A stretch of 64,000 bases of DNA from Caulobacter sp. (lineage in GTDB: Bacteria; Pseudomonadota; Alphaproteobacteria; Caulobacterales; Caulobacteraceae), in the NCBI GenBank assembly GCA_030680355.1, contig JAUXVF010000022.1, positions 1 to 64,000 of the forward strand, read 5' to 3'. A model generated the notes under the pieces. It was not told the DNA's origin and made no database searches. It was given only the letters and a program-made list of their open reading frames with translations. Positions 25,461 through 34,459 of this stretch are shown here, in pieces. The stretch's first letter is position 1; every line of letters begins with the position of its first letter. The translations under genes and the position numbers were made by a program.

Positions 25461-27305
25461 ATGGTCATGCGCCCCATCCTGTTGATCGCCGCCCTGGCGA
25501 CGCTGTCCTCGAGCCCCGCCATGTCCAAACCGCCGTCCGCCATTCCCAACGCCCGCCCCTGGGATCAGCCGTTCCTGCCGCCCGCGCCCGCCTGGGACGG
25601 GGCCAGCAAGGCGTTGCTGCGCGATGCGTCCGACCCCTGGGCCAGCGCTTTTGAACAGGACCCGGCTCACGATTTCAGCCCCGACTATGTCGACACCCGC
25701 GCCTGGTTCAACCGGCTGGACGCGGCCTCGCCGCTGGTCCGTATCGAGCCGTTCGGGGTCTCGCCCGAGGGGCGGCCGATCTATGCGGTGATCGCCAGCA
25801 AGGACGGCGAGACGCTCGACCCGGCCAAGCCGGTGCTGATGGTCCAGGCCGGCATCCACCCCGGCGAGATCGACGGCAAGGACGCGGGCATGATGCTGCT
25901 GCGCGACATCGCCTTTTACGGCAAGGACGACTTGCTCGACCGGGTCAATCTGATCCTGATCCCGATCCTGTCGGTCGACGGCCATGAGCGGGCCGGACCC
26001 TATTCGCGGCCCAACCAGCGGGGACCGCGCATCCAGGGTTGGCGCAACACCGCGACCAACCAGAACCTCAACCGCGACTATATGAAGCTCGACCAGCCCG
26101 AGATGCAGGCGGCGCGGGCGCTGATCGTCAAGTACGGGCCCGACCTCTATGTCGACGTTCATGTCACCGACGGCATCGACTACCAGTATGACGTGACCTA
26201 CGGCTACAACGGCGAGGACGGCGTCTGGTCGCGCTCGCCGGCCATCGCGCGGTGGCTGGATTCCGCCTTCAAGCCGGCGATGAACGCGGCGCTGGAGGCC
26301 CAGGGCCATATTCCCGGCGAACTGGTCTTCGCCCTCGACGACCGCGACCCGAAGAAGGGCCTCAGCGACGGCGGGCTCGGCGAGCGGTTCTCCAACGGCT
26401 GGGGCTCGGCCGCCCATGTGCCGACCATCCTGATCGAGAACCACAGCCTCAAGCCGCATGAGCAGCGGGTGCTGGGGACCTATGTCTTCATCGAGGAGGC
26501 GATGCGGCTGCTGGCCGCGAAGGGCGGCGATCTGCGCAAGGCCATCGGCGAGGACCGCGCCCTGCGTCCCGTTGAGGTGCCGACCAATTTCGTCGCCGAG
26601 GACCAGCCGTCGGTCACCCGCGCCTTCAAGGGCATCCTGTTCGACCGCTACGACAGCGCCGCCTCCGGCGGGTCGGAGATCCGCTGGCTGGGCAAGCCCG
26701 ATCCCAATCCGTGGGTGATGCCGTTCTACGGCTCCCGCCCGACCCTGACGCTCAAGCGTCCGGCCGCCTACTGGGTCCCCGGCTACCGCGCCGATCTGAT
26801 CGAGCGGCTGCGCATCCATGGCGTGGCGATGGAGACCCTGGCGGCGCCGCGCACCGTGGCCGTGGACATGCTGCGGCTCAAGGATCCGAAGGTGTCGCCG
26901 ATGACCAATGAGGGCCATGTGCCGATCAAGGTCGAGACCGTGACGGCCGAACGCCGAGACTGGACCTTCCCGACCGGGTCTGTGCGGGTGTCGACCGACC
27001 AGCCGCTGGGCGATGTGGTCATGCTGCTGCTCGAGCCGCAGTCGTCGGAGAGCTTCTTCGCCTGGGGCATGATCCCGGAGGTGCTGAACCGCGTCGAGTA
27101 CATCGAGGGCTACGCCGTCGCGCCGCTGGCTGACCGGATGCTGGCCGCCGATCCTGCCCTCAGGGCCGCGTTCGAGGCGAAACTGGCGGCTGAACCGGCC
27201 TTCGCCGCCGATCCGGATGCCCGACTGGGCTGGTTTTATGCCCGGACGCCTTATTTCGACGACCATTACCTGCTGTATCCGATTGCACGCGAGGTCGCGC
27301 CCTGA
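25461..27305 (+). CDS. Secreted M14-type zinc carboxypeptidase-like protein
   Basis: This 614-residue protein has the signal peptide 'MRPILLIAALATLSSSPAMS'. Zinc ligands fit His133 and Glu136 in 'GIHPGEIDG' and His234 in 'VDVHVTDGIDY', the M14 (carboxypeptidase) layout, with 'NLNRDYMKLDQPEMQA' between them. A C-terminal part of about 250 residues has no motif I recognise. It probably trims peptides in the periplasm. Start ATG 25461 (or 25467) follows 'gagg'. It is a single gene between the broken mazF and a MAPEG protein. Confidence 0.85.
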   Translation: MVMRPILLIAALATLSSSPAMSKPPSAIPNARPWDQPFLPPAPAWDGASKALLRDASDPWASAFEQDPAHDFSPDYVDTRAWFNRLDAASPLVRIEPFGVSPEGRPIYAVIASKDGETLDPAKPVLMVQAGIHPGEIDGKDAGMMLLRDIAFYGKDDLLDRVNLILIPILSVDGHERAGPYSRPNQRGPRIQGWRNTATNQNLNRDYMKLDQPEMQAARALIVKYGPDLYVDVHVTDGIDYQYDVTYGYNGEDGVWSRSPAIARWLDSAFKPAMNAALEAQGHIPGELVFALDDRDPKKGLSDGGLGERFSNGWGSAAHVPTILIENHSLKPHEQRVLGTYVFIEEAMRLLAAKGGDLRKAIGEDRALRPVEVPTNFVAEDQPSVTRAFKGILFDRYDSAASGGSEIRWLGKPDPNPWVMPFYGSRPTLTLKRPAAYWVPGYRADLIERLRIHGVAMETLAAPRTVAVDMLRLKDPKVSPMTNEGHVPIKVETVTAERRDWTFPTGSVRVSTDQPLGDVVMLLLEPQSSESFFAWGMIPEVLNRVEYIEGYAVAPLADRMLAADPALRAAFEAKLAAEPAFAADPDARLGWFYARTPYFDDHYLLYPIAREVAP

Positions 27306-27380
27306 ACGGGTTGCCCCGACGGGCGAAGCGACCCCTAATCGCGCTCGTTTTAAATGTAACCATCTAGGAGGGGACGCCGG

Positions 27381-27782
27381 GTGGATGTAGCGAACACGGG
27401 ACATGCGGCCGCGCTTTGGGTCGGGCTTCACATCCTGCTGATGCTGGTGTTGTCGCTGCTGGTCGTCAGGCTGCGCTCCAAACACAAGGTCTTCCTCGGC
27501 GACGAGGGCATTCCGGAACTGGCCCAGGCCATCCGCGCTTTCGGCAACGCCAGCGAGTACGTGCCGCCGGGGCTGGCCGGCCTGATCGTGCTGGACCTCA
27601 GCGGCGCGACGCCGCTGCTGGTTCACTTGGGCGGTTTCATTCTGTTCGCGGGGCGGGTGATCCACGCCTTCGGCCTCTACAACAGCGTGGGAACCTCCAT
27701 TCCCCGGGCGCTGGGCATGACCGTGACCTGGTGCGCCTATGTCTACCTCATCGCCGCGACGCTGATTTCCGCCGTCTGGTAG
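27381..27782 (+). CDS. MAPEG family membrane protein
   Basis: This 133-residue protein has four membrane helices, starting with 'AALWVGLHILLMLVLSLLVV'. The MAPEG signature 'AIRAFGNASEYVPPGLAGL' follows helix 1, and the later 'GRVIHAFGLYNS' is also typical. The family includes glutathione-dependent eicosanoid enzymes. Bacterial members are uncharacterised but fit with glutathione (gshA is in this window). GTG start with 'aggaggg' upstream. Confidence 0.9.
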   Translation: MDVANTGHAAALWVGLHILLMLVLSLLVVRLRSKHKVFLGDEGIPELAQAIRAFGNASEYVPPGLAGLIVLDLSGATPLLVHLGGFILFAGRVIHAFGLYNSVGTSIPRALGMTVTWCAYVYLIAATLISAVW

Positions 27783-27827
27783 GGCGCTCGTCTTGCCCCG
27801 CGCGCTCCGGGCGCCCATAACCCGGAC

Positions 27828-29159
27828 ATGGACGAAAACCTGTTGCACGAGGCGGTCGCCGCCGCTCTGAAAGCCGGCGCGGACGCCGCCGAAGCTGTCT
27901 TCGCTGAACGTCAGTCCCTGTCGGTCAATGTCCGGATGGGAGCGCTGGAAGAGGTCGAGCGCGAGGAGGCCCGCGATCTGGGCCTGCGCGTCTTTGTCGG
28001 CCAGCGTCAGGCGACGGTGTCGGGCTCCGACGTTTCCGAAGAGGGCCGCCGCAAACTGATCGAGCGGGTCGTGGCCATGGCCCGGCTCGCGCCCGAAGAC
28101 CCCTACGCTGGGCTGGCCCCCGTCGACCGGCTGGCCAGCGGCCCCTTCGCCGACCTTGATCTGTTCGACGCCGGCGAGCCCGCCCCCGAGACGCTGGAAG
28201 CCCAGGCGCGGGAAGCGGAACAGGCCGCCCGGGCGGTCGCCGGCGTGACCAATTCCGACGGCGGCTCGGCCGCCTGGTCGGCCGCCCGCTGGCGTCTGGC
28301 GACCAGTGCCGGCTTCACCGGAGTCCATCAGGCGTCCGGCTTTTCCCTGTCGGCCTCGGCCGTGGCCGGGGAAGGCTCGGGCATGGAGCGGGGCGGGGAG
28401 GGGCGATCCACCCGCCATGGCGCCGACCTGCCGACGCCGACATCGATCGGCGCCGAAGCCGGCCAACGCGCCGTGCAACGCCTGGGCGGCCGCAAGATCG
28501 CTTCGACCACCGCGCCGGTGATCTTCGAGAACCGCCTGGCCATCTCTCTGATCGGTCCGCTGATCGGGGCGATATCCGGACCCTCGGTGGCTCGCGGCGT
28601 CAGCTTCCTCAAGAACCACCTCGGCCGGTCGCTGTTCGCCAAGGGCGTCAACATCGTCGACGATCCGCACCGGCTGCGCGGCCTCGGCTCCTCGCCGTTC
28701 GATGACGAGGGGGTGGTCAATCGCCGGATGGCGCTGATCGAGGACGGAGTGCTGACCAGCTGGTTGCTCAACTGCGCCTCGGCGCGGCAGCTGGGCCTGG
28801 AGACCACCGGCCATGCCTCGCGCGGTCTCGCCGGCCCGCCCGGCGTCTCGACCTCCAACCTGACGCTCGAGCCGGGCGACCGCGACCTGGCCGGCCTGAT
28901 GGCCGACGCCGGCGAGGGGCTGCTGATCACCTCGATGTTCGGACCGTCGCTGAACGGCAATACCGGCGACTGGTCGGTGGGCTGTTCGGGCTTCTGGTTC
29001 GAGAAGGGCGAGGTCGCCTATCCGGTGACCGAGATCACGGTGGCCGGCAATCTGATCGACATCTACGGCCGACTGGTTCCCGGATCGGATCTGGAGTTCC
29101 GCGGCGCGGCCAACGCGCCGTCCCTGCTGGTCGACGCGCTGGCCATCGCCGGCCGATGA
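27828..29159 (+). CDS. pmbA: TldE/PmbA, metalloprotease partner subunit
   Basis: This 443-residue TldD/PmbA-family protein lacks the HExxxH zinc motif, as expected for TldE/PmbA, the non-metal subunit of the heterodimer. Visible family segments are 'VNVRMGALEEVEREEARDLGLRVFVG', 'GVSFLKNHLGRSLFAKGVNI', 'GSSPFDDEGV' and 'EGLLITSMFGPSLNGNTGDWSVGCSGFW'. Its stop overlaps the next start (ATGA). Its TldD partner is present in the window only as the chimeric gene at 1436. Confidence 0.93.
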   Translation: MDENLLHEAVAAALKAGADAAEAVFAERQSLSVNVRMGALEEVEREEARDLGLRVFVGQRQATVSGSDVSEEGRRKLIERVVAMARLAPEDPYAGLAPVDRLASGPFADLDLFDAGEPAPETLEAQAREAEQAARAVAGVTNSDGGSAAWSAARWRLATSAGFTGVHQASGFSLSASAVAGEGSGMERGGEGRSTRHGADLPTPTSIGAEAGQRAVQRLGGRKIASTTAPVIFENRLAISLIGPLIGAISGPSVARGVSFLKNHLGRSLFAKGVNIVDDPHRLRGLGSSPFDDEGVVNRRMALIEDGVLTSWLLNCASARQLGLETTGHASRGLAGPPGVSTSNLTLEPGDRDLAGLMADAGEGLLITSMFGPSLNGNTGDWSVGCSGFWFEKGEVAYPVTEITVAGNLIDIYGRLVPGSDLEFRGAANAPSLLVDALAIAGR

Positions 29160-29941
29160 CCGAAGACCTGGCCCTTATCGAAGCGGCCGCCCGGGAGGCC
29201 GGGGCCGAGGCGCGGCGTCTGAAGGCGGCGGGGCTGAAAACCTGGGCCAAGGACGGCGGCTCGCCGGTGACCAACGCCGATCTCGCCGTCGACGCCCTGC
29301 TGCGGACGGGGCTGGGCGAGGCGCGGCCCGACTATGGCTGGCTTTCCGAGGAGACGGCCGACGATCCGGCGCGTCTGGACCGGCGACGCCTGTTTGTTGT
29401 CGACCCCATCGACGGCACCGTGGCCTTTCTCAAGGACAAGCCCTGGTGGACGGTCTGTATCGCGGTGGTCGAGGACGGGCAGCCGGTGGCGGCCTGTATC
29501 CATGCGCCCGATCTCGACGAGACCTTCGTCGCCTCGCGCGGCGGCGGGGCGTGGCGGAACGGCGAACGGATCGCGGCCGGCGACTGCGCCGCGATTGAGG
29601 ACTGCCGCATGCTCGCGGCGGTGAAGATGTTCTCCCATCCCGCCTGGCCGACGCCTTGGCCGCCGATGCAGGTCGAGGCCCGCAACTCGGTCGCCTATCG
29701 CCTGTGTCTGGTGGCTGACGGCCGGTTCGACGCCGCCCTGGCCCTGAGCAGCAAATGCGAGTGGGACCTGGCCGCGGCCGAACTGATCTGCGCCGAGGCC
29801 GGCGCCGTGGTGACCGATCATCGCGGCCGGGCGTTCAGCTACAATCGACCCAATCCGCAGTTTCCCAGCCTGATCGCGGCGACACCGGCATTGCACCCGT
29901 TGATCCTGGAGCGCGTCCGTCATATCGACCTTCCAGACTAA
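29156..29941 (+). CDS. Inositol-monophosphatase-fold phosphatase, CysQ-like
   Basis: This 261-residue lithium-sensitive phosphatase has metal motif 1 'DPIDGT' at residues 83-88, preceded by 'WLSEETADD', and motif 2 'CEWDLAAAELICAEAG' at about 201-216. It probably hydrolyses 3'-phosphoadenosine 5'-phosphate (CysQ) or inositol phosphates. Neighbouring alphaproteobacterial order (pmbA, this gene, DUF4170) is conserved. It overlaps pmbA by 4 bases. Confidence 0.9.
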   Translation: MTEDLALIEAAAREAGAEARRLKAAGLKTWAKDGGSPVTNADLAVDALLRTGLGEARPDYGWLSEETADDPARLDRRRLFVVDPIDGTVAFLKDKPWWTVCIAVVEDGQPVAACIHAPDLDETFVASRGGGAWRNGERIAAGDCAAIEDCRMLAAVKMFSHPAWPTPWPPMQVEARNSVAYRLCLVADGRFDAALALSSKCEWDLAAAELICAEAGAVVTDHRGRAFSYNRPNPQFPSLIAATPALHPLILERVRHIDLPD

Positions 29942-29963
29942 CTCAGCGGAAGGGCCCCGCATC

Positions 29964-30200
29964 ATGCCAGACAAACAGCTTCTTCACCTCGTCATCGGGG
30001 GCGAACTCAAGGACGTCCAGGACGTCGAGTTCCGCAACCTGTCCGAGGTCGAGTTCGTCGGCGCCTTTCCCAGCTACGCCGAAGCCTGGAAGGCCTGGAA
30101 GGCCAAGGCCCAGGCGACGGTGGACAACGCCCACGCCCGCTACTTCATCATCCACGCCCACCGGCTGCTGGATCCGAGCGAAGACACCGACCACCACTGA
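29964..30200 (+). CDS. DUF4170 domain protein
   Basis: This 78-residue protein reads 'KQLLHLVIGGELKDVQDVEF', 'EAWKAWKAKAQATVDNAHARYFIIHAHRLLDP'. This is the alphaproteobacterial DUF4170 family of unknown function, usually found next to the CysQ-like phosphatase, as here. It is probably the last gene of the pmbA operon, with a hairpin at 30221 downstream. Confidence 0.9.
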   Translation: MPDKQLLHLVIGGELKDVQDVEFRNLSEVEFVGAFPSYAEAWKAWKAKAQATVDNAHARYFIIHAHRLLDPSEDTDHH

Positions 30201-30213
30201 CGGCGCCGTTGGT

Positions 30214-30256
30214 GCGTGGTTCGAGACGCGGCTTCGCCGCGTCTCGAAGGCCGCAA
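30214..30256. repeat. Dispersed palindrome family A, short copy 3; convergent terminator
   Basis: 'ttcgagacgcggc' (30221-30233) pairs perfectly with 'gccgcgtctcgaa' (30237-30249) around a 3-base loop. The flanks 'tgcgtgg' and 'ggccgca' match the ends of the longer copies at 12135 and 14327. It lies exactly between two convergent genes and could end both transcripts. Confidence 0.75.
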
Positions 30257-30258
30257 GC

Positions 30259-30927
30259 CTATTCCCGGCGCAGCAGCTTGTCGGTCAGCAGCGTGCCCCA
30301 CCAGCTGGCCTGGAAATCGGCCTTGATGCGGTCGGGGTCATAGGCGTCGCTCTGCACCCAGTCGATGAAGCTGACGCCCCGCGGCTCGGCCTCTGCCAGG
30401 TAGCGCTCGAAGACGTAGTCGAGCACGCCGGTCTTGCCCTGTTTCACATGCAGGGTGCGCAGGCCCAGTTCCGTGACCGCGTCGCGGATCGGTTCGCCCA
30501 GATGAAAGTGGCGGTAGAAGACGCTCATGATGCCGGCCCGGTCCGCGCCGGACTTGCAGTGCATCAGGGCCGGATATTCGATGCTCTCGAACAGGTCGCG
30601 CGCGCCCAGCACCGCTTCCCGGAGCGGAACGGCGCGGGAGGTGATGGTGAAGTCGATCATCGTCAGACCCAGCCGCTCGCAGGCCTCGCGCTCCAGAACA
30701 TAGAATCCGGTGTCGAAGCCGCCGCGCAGGTTGATGACGGTCTTGATGCCGTCGCGCTTCCACCAGGCCAGCTGAAACGGCCAGGGCTGGGCGGCGCGGA
30801 CCATGTCCTCGCCGATCCAGTGGGCGTTGGAGAACCCCACCCGCAGAAAGGCGTGGTCGCCCCAGACCGACTGCCAATAGGCCTTGAAACGGCCCCAGCC
30901 GCTGGATAGGTCGAAACTCGTCGACAA
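30259..30927 (-). CDS. Tyrosine-phosphatase-fold protein (possible CtpA orthologue)
   Basis: This 222-residue protein carries the cysteine phosphatase loop CX5R, 'HCKSGADRAG', with Cys124 and Arg130. Upstream 'WKRDGIKTVINLRGGFDTG' is the usual beta-strand of dual-specificity phosphatases. I chose TTG 30927 because 'ggag' stands 6 bases before it; the frame also opens at ATG 31005. It is divergent from msbA and the lipid A genes. From memory, Caulobacter CtpA is an essential homologue of this type tied to envelope integrity and lipid A structure. That this is its orthologue is inference. Confidence 0.82.
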   Translation of the reverse strand: MSTSFDLSSGWGRFKAYWQSVWGDHAFLRVGFSNAHWIGEDMVRAAQPWPFQLAWWKRDGIKTVINLRGGFDTGFYVLEREACERLGLTMIDFTITSRAVPLREAVLGARDLFESIEYPALMHCKSGADRAGIMSVFYRHFHLGEPIRDAVTELGLRTLHVKQGKTGVLDYVFERYLAEAEPRGVSFIDWVQSDAYDPDRIKADFQASWWGTLLTDKLLRRE

Positions 30928-31027
30928 GTGGCGCTCCTTGCAAGAGCGTCCTAAGTAGGGCCCCGCGCGCCGAACGCAAACATCGAGGGCCGATTCCCTG
31001 TCCATAACCGCCGTTCCGCCAGCCGAG

Positions 31028-32785
31028 ATGACCGGCCGCCAACTGGCCGGTCGGGTCTGGCAGACCTACCTCAAGCCGCGCTGGAAAGGCGTGGTCGTGG
31101 CTTTGCTGTGCGCGGTTCTGGTCGCCGCCCTGAGCACGCTGCTGGCCCAGATGATCGAGCCGGCGGTCAATGACCTGCTGATCCACCGCAAGCCGGGCGC
31201 GATCGTGGTGATCCCCCTGACCATCGTCCTCTACGGCTTTGGCCGGGCGATCGTGCAGATCGTCCAGGCCATGCTGGTCAACCGCATCGGCCATGGCCTG
31301 GTCGGCGATATCCAGCTCGAACTGTTCGGGCGCATGGTCCGGGCTGACCTGGCCAGGCTCCGCGCCACCCACACCGGGGCCTTCGTCTCGCAGGTGCTCT
31401 ATGACGCGGTGCTGATCCGGGAGGCGGCCACCAGCGGCGTGGTCAACTGGACCCAGAACATCCTGATCGTCAGCGCCTGCATGATCGCCATGATCGAACG
31501 CGATCCGCTGCTGGCCGCGGGCGTGGCGCTGGCCGGTCCCTTCGCCGGCCGGCTGATGCGGCGGTTCTCGAAGCGATCCAACAAGGCCGCCAAGGGGGCC
31601 ATGAACGCCACCAGCGTGTTGTCCACGGCCCTGATGGAAAGCCTCGACGGCGTCCGGGTGGTCAAGATGGAGAACCGCGAAGCCTATGAAGAGGCGAAGG
31701 TCGCGGCGGTCATCGACGAGCGTCAGAAACATATCATCAAGGGCGCCAACGCCCGGGCCCAGGCGGCGCCGACCACCGAGCTGATCACCGTGATCGTCAC
31801 CGCCGGCATCTTTGTCTACGCCGGATGGCGCGCCTCGACCGGCGCGATGAACGCCGGCGACTTCATGGCCTTCCTGACCCTGCTGGGCGTCGCCGGCCAG
31901 GCCCTGCGGCAGCTGGCCAATCTGCAGACCGTCTTCGCCGAGGGCGAGGCCGCGGGCCGCCGGCTGTTCGCCGCGCTCGACATCGAACCGGAAGTGGCCG
32001 AGGCGCCGGACGCGCGGCCGCTGCCCGAAGGGGACGGCCATATCGTTCTGGACAATGTGACCTTCGCCTATGCCGGCGCCACCGCGGCCCTGGACGGGGT
32101 GTCGCTGGAGGCCCGCCGCGGTGAAATGGTCGCCCTTGTCGGCCCGTCGGGCGGCGGCAAGAGCACGGTGCTGTCGCTGATCCCCCGTTTCTATGACGTC
32201 ACGGGCGGGCAGGTGATGGTTGATGGCGTGGACGTGCGCCAGGCGACGATCGCTTCGCTGCGGGCCCGCATCGCCTTCGTGACCCAGGAGCCGTTCCTGT
32301 TCGACGACACCATCCGGGCCAATATCGCCTATGCCCGACCCGAAGCGACCGAGGCCGAGATCGAGGAAGCTGCGCGCCGGGCGGCGGCTCATGACTTCAT
32401 TCTCCAGCAACCGCAGGGCTATGACACCCTGGTCGGCGAGGCGGCGGCCCGCCTCTCGGGCGGTCAGCGGCAACGGATCGCCATCGCCCGCGCCTTCCTC
32501 AAGAACGCGCCGATCCTGTTGCTGGACGAGGCGACCAGCGCCCTGGACACCGAGAGCGAAGGCCAGGTGCAGGCCGCCCTGGACCGGCTGATGGCCGGTC
32601 GCACCACGATCGTCATCGCTCACCGGTTGTCGACGGTGAAACACGCTGACCGCATCTATGTGGTTGATCGCGGCCGCATCGTCGAAACCGGCAACCACGC
32701 CGCCCTTGTCCGGAAGGCCGGCCTGTACGCCCGGCTGGCCCAGGCCCAGGATCTTGACCCTGAACCCGAGGGGGCAAAGGCGTGA
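31028..32785 (+). CDS. msbA: Lipid A/LPS-type ABC exporter (MsbA-like)
   Basis: This 585-residue half-transporter has six membrane helices (about 20-310) and an ATPase domain with Walker A 'GPSGGGKST' at residues 372-380, signature 'LSGGQRQR' and Walker B 'ILLLDEATSALD'. MsbA flips lipid A-core across the inner membrane. The assignment over other exporters rests on context: DUF374 acyltransferase, waaA and lpxK follow on the same strand. Its stop overlaps the next start. Confidence 0.88.
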   Translation: MTGRQLAGRVWQTYLKPRWKGVVVALLCAVLVAALSTLLAQMIEPAVNDLLIHRKPGAIVVIPLTIVLYGFGRAIVQIVQAMLVNRIGHGLVGDIQLELFGRMVRADLARLRATHTGAFVSQVLYDAVLIREAATSGVVNWTQNILIVSACMIAMIERDPLLAAGVALAGPFAGRLMRRFSKRSNKAAKGAMNATSVLSTALMESLDGVRVVKMENREAYEEAKVAAVIDERQKHIIKGANARAQAAPTTELITVIVTAGIFVYAGWRASTGAMNAGDFMAFLTLLGVAGQALRQLANLQTVFAEGEAAGRRLFAALDIEPEVAEAPDARPLPEGDGHIVLDNVTFAYAGATAALDGVSLEARRGEMVALVGPSGGGKSTVLSLIPRFYDVTGGQVMVDGVDVRQATIASLRARIAFVTQEPFLFDDTIRANIAYARPEATEAEIEEAARRAAAHDFILQQPQGYDTLVGEAAARLSGGQRQRIAIARAFLKNAPILLLDEATSALDTESEGQVQAALDRLMAGRTTIVIAHRLSTVKHADRIYVVDRGRIVETGNHAALVRKAGLYARLAQAQDLDPEPEGAKA

Positions 32786-33483
32786 AACAGTTCTTCCGGT
32801 CCGAGCTGGTCCTTCAGGCCCTGGCCAATATTTTCAGCGCCTGGCTGAGGCTCTGCTACGCGACCCTGCGCTGGACCAGCGACGGCGAGGACAGGGCGCG
32901 TCAGGTCTGGTCCGGGGACAAGGGCGCCATTCTCTGCGTCTGGCATTCATCGATCCCGCTGGCGCCGCAATGCTGGCCGCAGGGACCGGACAAACAGGAC
33001 ATGCGGGTTCTGATCTCCCGCTCGGCCGACGGCGAATTCATCGCCCGCACGATGCAGATGATCGGCTTCCCGTCGATCCGCGGCTCGTCGAAAAAGGCCT
33101 CCGACGTCAGCAAGAACAAGCACGGCGAGCAGGCCTTCCGCGACATGATCAAATGGGTCAAGGGCGGCGGCGGCATCGCCATCACGCCCGACGGCCCGCG
33201 CGGCCCGGCCCAGGTCATGCAGCCCGGGACGCCCAGCCTTGCCCGGATCACCGGGGCGCCGGTCATTCTCTGCGGCATGGCCAGCAAGCCCTGTCTGCGG
33301 ATCGACAGCTGGGACAAGACGGTGATCCCGCTGCCCTTTGCCCGCGCCGCCATGGTCTGGGACGGACCTTTCCATGCGGGCCGGGACGACGATCTCGAGG
33401 CCCTGGCGCTGGACTGGGCGGCCCGGTTGACGGCCGCCACCGAGCGGGCGCAGTCCATCGTGGACGGCGCGGACCGGGGATGA
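32782..33483 (+). CDS. DUF374 lysophospholipid-acyltransferase-like protein
   Basis: This 233-residue protein starts at a GTG that overlaps the msbA stop. A hydrophobic N-terminus ('LVLQALANIFSAWLRLC') anchors it. The acyltransferase-like blocks are 'CVWHSSIPLAP' (His55), 'ISRSADGEFIARTM' and 'ITPDGPRGPAQVMQPG' (TPDGPRGP at 135-142). DUF374 proteins are relatives of LpxL/PlsC acyltransferases, and the operon position suggests acylation of a lipid A precursor. The exact reaction is not established. Confidence 0.88.
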   Translation: MKQFFRSELVLQALANIFSAWLRLCYATLRWTSDGEDRARQVWSGDKGAILCVWHSSIPLAPQCWPQGPDKQDMRVLISRSADGEFIARTMQMIGFPSIRGSSKKASDVSKNKHGEQAFRDMIKWVKGGGGIAITPDGPRGPAQVMQPGTPSLARITGAPVILCGMASKPCLRIDSWDKTVIPLPFARAAMVWDGPFHAGRDDDLEALALDWAARLTAATERAQSIVDGADRG

Positions 33484-33496
33484 GATTCTGACGACC

Positions 33497-34453
33497 ATGG
33501 CCAACGACGCTTCCAGCCACGACCACGACCACGACCACGGTCATGATCATGGACACGGACATGGGCATCACCATGCGCCGGCGGACTTCGGGCGCGCCTT
33601 CGCCATCGGCGCGGGGCTGAACATCGCCTTTGTCGCGGTCGAGGCGACGGCGGGATTCATCACCGGCTCCCTGGCCCTGCTGGCCGACGCCGGCCACAAT
33701 CTGTCGGACGTGCTCGGACTGCTGATGGCCTGGGCGGCGGTGGTCATGGCCCGGCTGGCCCCGACGGCCCGCCGCAGCTACGGCCTGCGCAAGGGCACCA
33801 TCCTCGCCTCGCTGGCCAACGCGAGCCTTCTGCTGGTGGCCGTGGGGGCGATCGTCTGGGAAGCGGTTCGCCGCTTCGGCGCGCCCGAGCCGGTGGCGAC
33901 CGGTCCGATGATCTGGGTCGCCGGCATCGGCGTGGTCATCAATACCGCCACGGCCCTGATGTTCATGCGCGGCCACCATGACCTCAACGTCCGGGGCGCC
34001 TTCCTGCACATGGCCGCCGACGCCGCCGTTTCGCTGGGCGTTGTGGTCGCGGCCATCGCCATCTGGATGACCGGCTGGTCCTGGATCGACCCGGCCATCA
34101 GCCTCGTCATCGCCGTCGTGATCGTGGCCGGGACCTGGGGGCTGTTGCGGGATTCCCTCGACCTTGCCCTGGACGCAGCGCCGCGGGGCGTCGACCCGGC
34201 CGCGGTCCGGGACTGGCTGGCGGCCCGCCCCGGGGTCACCGAGGTCCACGACCTGCATATCTGGGCCATGAGCACGACCGAGACCGCCCTGACGGTGCAT
34301 CTGACCCGGCCGCAGAACGCCGACGCCGACCAGTTCCTGCACGATGTCGCCCACGGCCTGGCCGACCAGTTCCGCATCGGTCACCCGACGCTGCAGATCG
34401 AGACCGGCGACAGCGGCCATGCCTGTCATCTCGCGCCCGCCAACGTGGTCTGA
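33497..34453 (+). CDS. Cation diffusion facilitator (CzcD/ZitB-type Zn2+ efflux)
   Basis: This 318-residue protein has six membrane helices. Residues 8-26 are a His/Asp-rich metal-binding tail. The transport-site Asp residues fit 'LADAGHNLSD' in helix 2 and 'HMAADAAVSLGVV' in helix 5. A C-terminal cytoplasmic ferredoxin-like domain ('VTEVHDLHIWAMSTTETALTVHL') dimerises in this family. The gene is unusual among lipid A genes, between DUF374 and waaA with gaps of only 13 and 6 bases, so it is co-transcribed. Confidence 0.93.
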   Translation: MANDASSHDHDHDHGHDHGHGHGHHHAPADFGRAFAIGAGLNIAFVAVEATAGFITGSLALLADAGHNLSDVLGLLMAWAAVVMARLAPTARRSYGLRKGTILASLANASLLLVAVGAIVWEAVRRFGAPEPVATGPMIWVAGIGVVINTATALMFMRGHHDLNVRGAFLHMAADAAVSLGVVVAAIAIWMTGWSWIDPAISLVIAVVIVAGTWGLLRDSLDLALDAAPRGVDPAAVRDWLAARPGVTEVHDLHIWAMSTTETALTVHLTRPQNADADQFLHDVAHGLADQFRIGHPTLQIETGDSGHACHLAPANVV

Positions 34454-34459
34454 ACGGGC

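Noticed and set aside
24864..28814. Very long antisense open frame (over 1300 codons) opposite the mazEF, M14 peptidase and pmbA genes
   Set aside because: It is a product of high GC and codon bias. The residue composition (Gly/Arg/His/Gln-rich) is unlike a protein, and the sense-strand genes have clear families.
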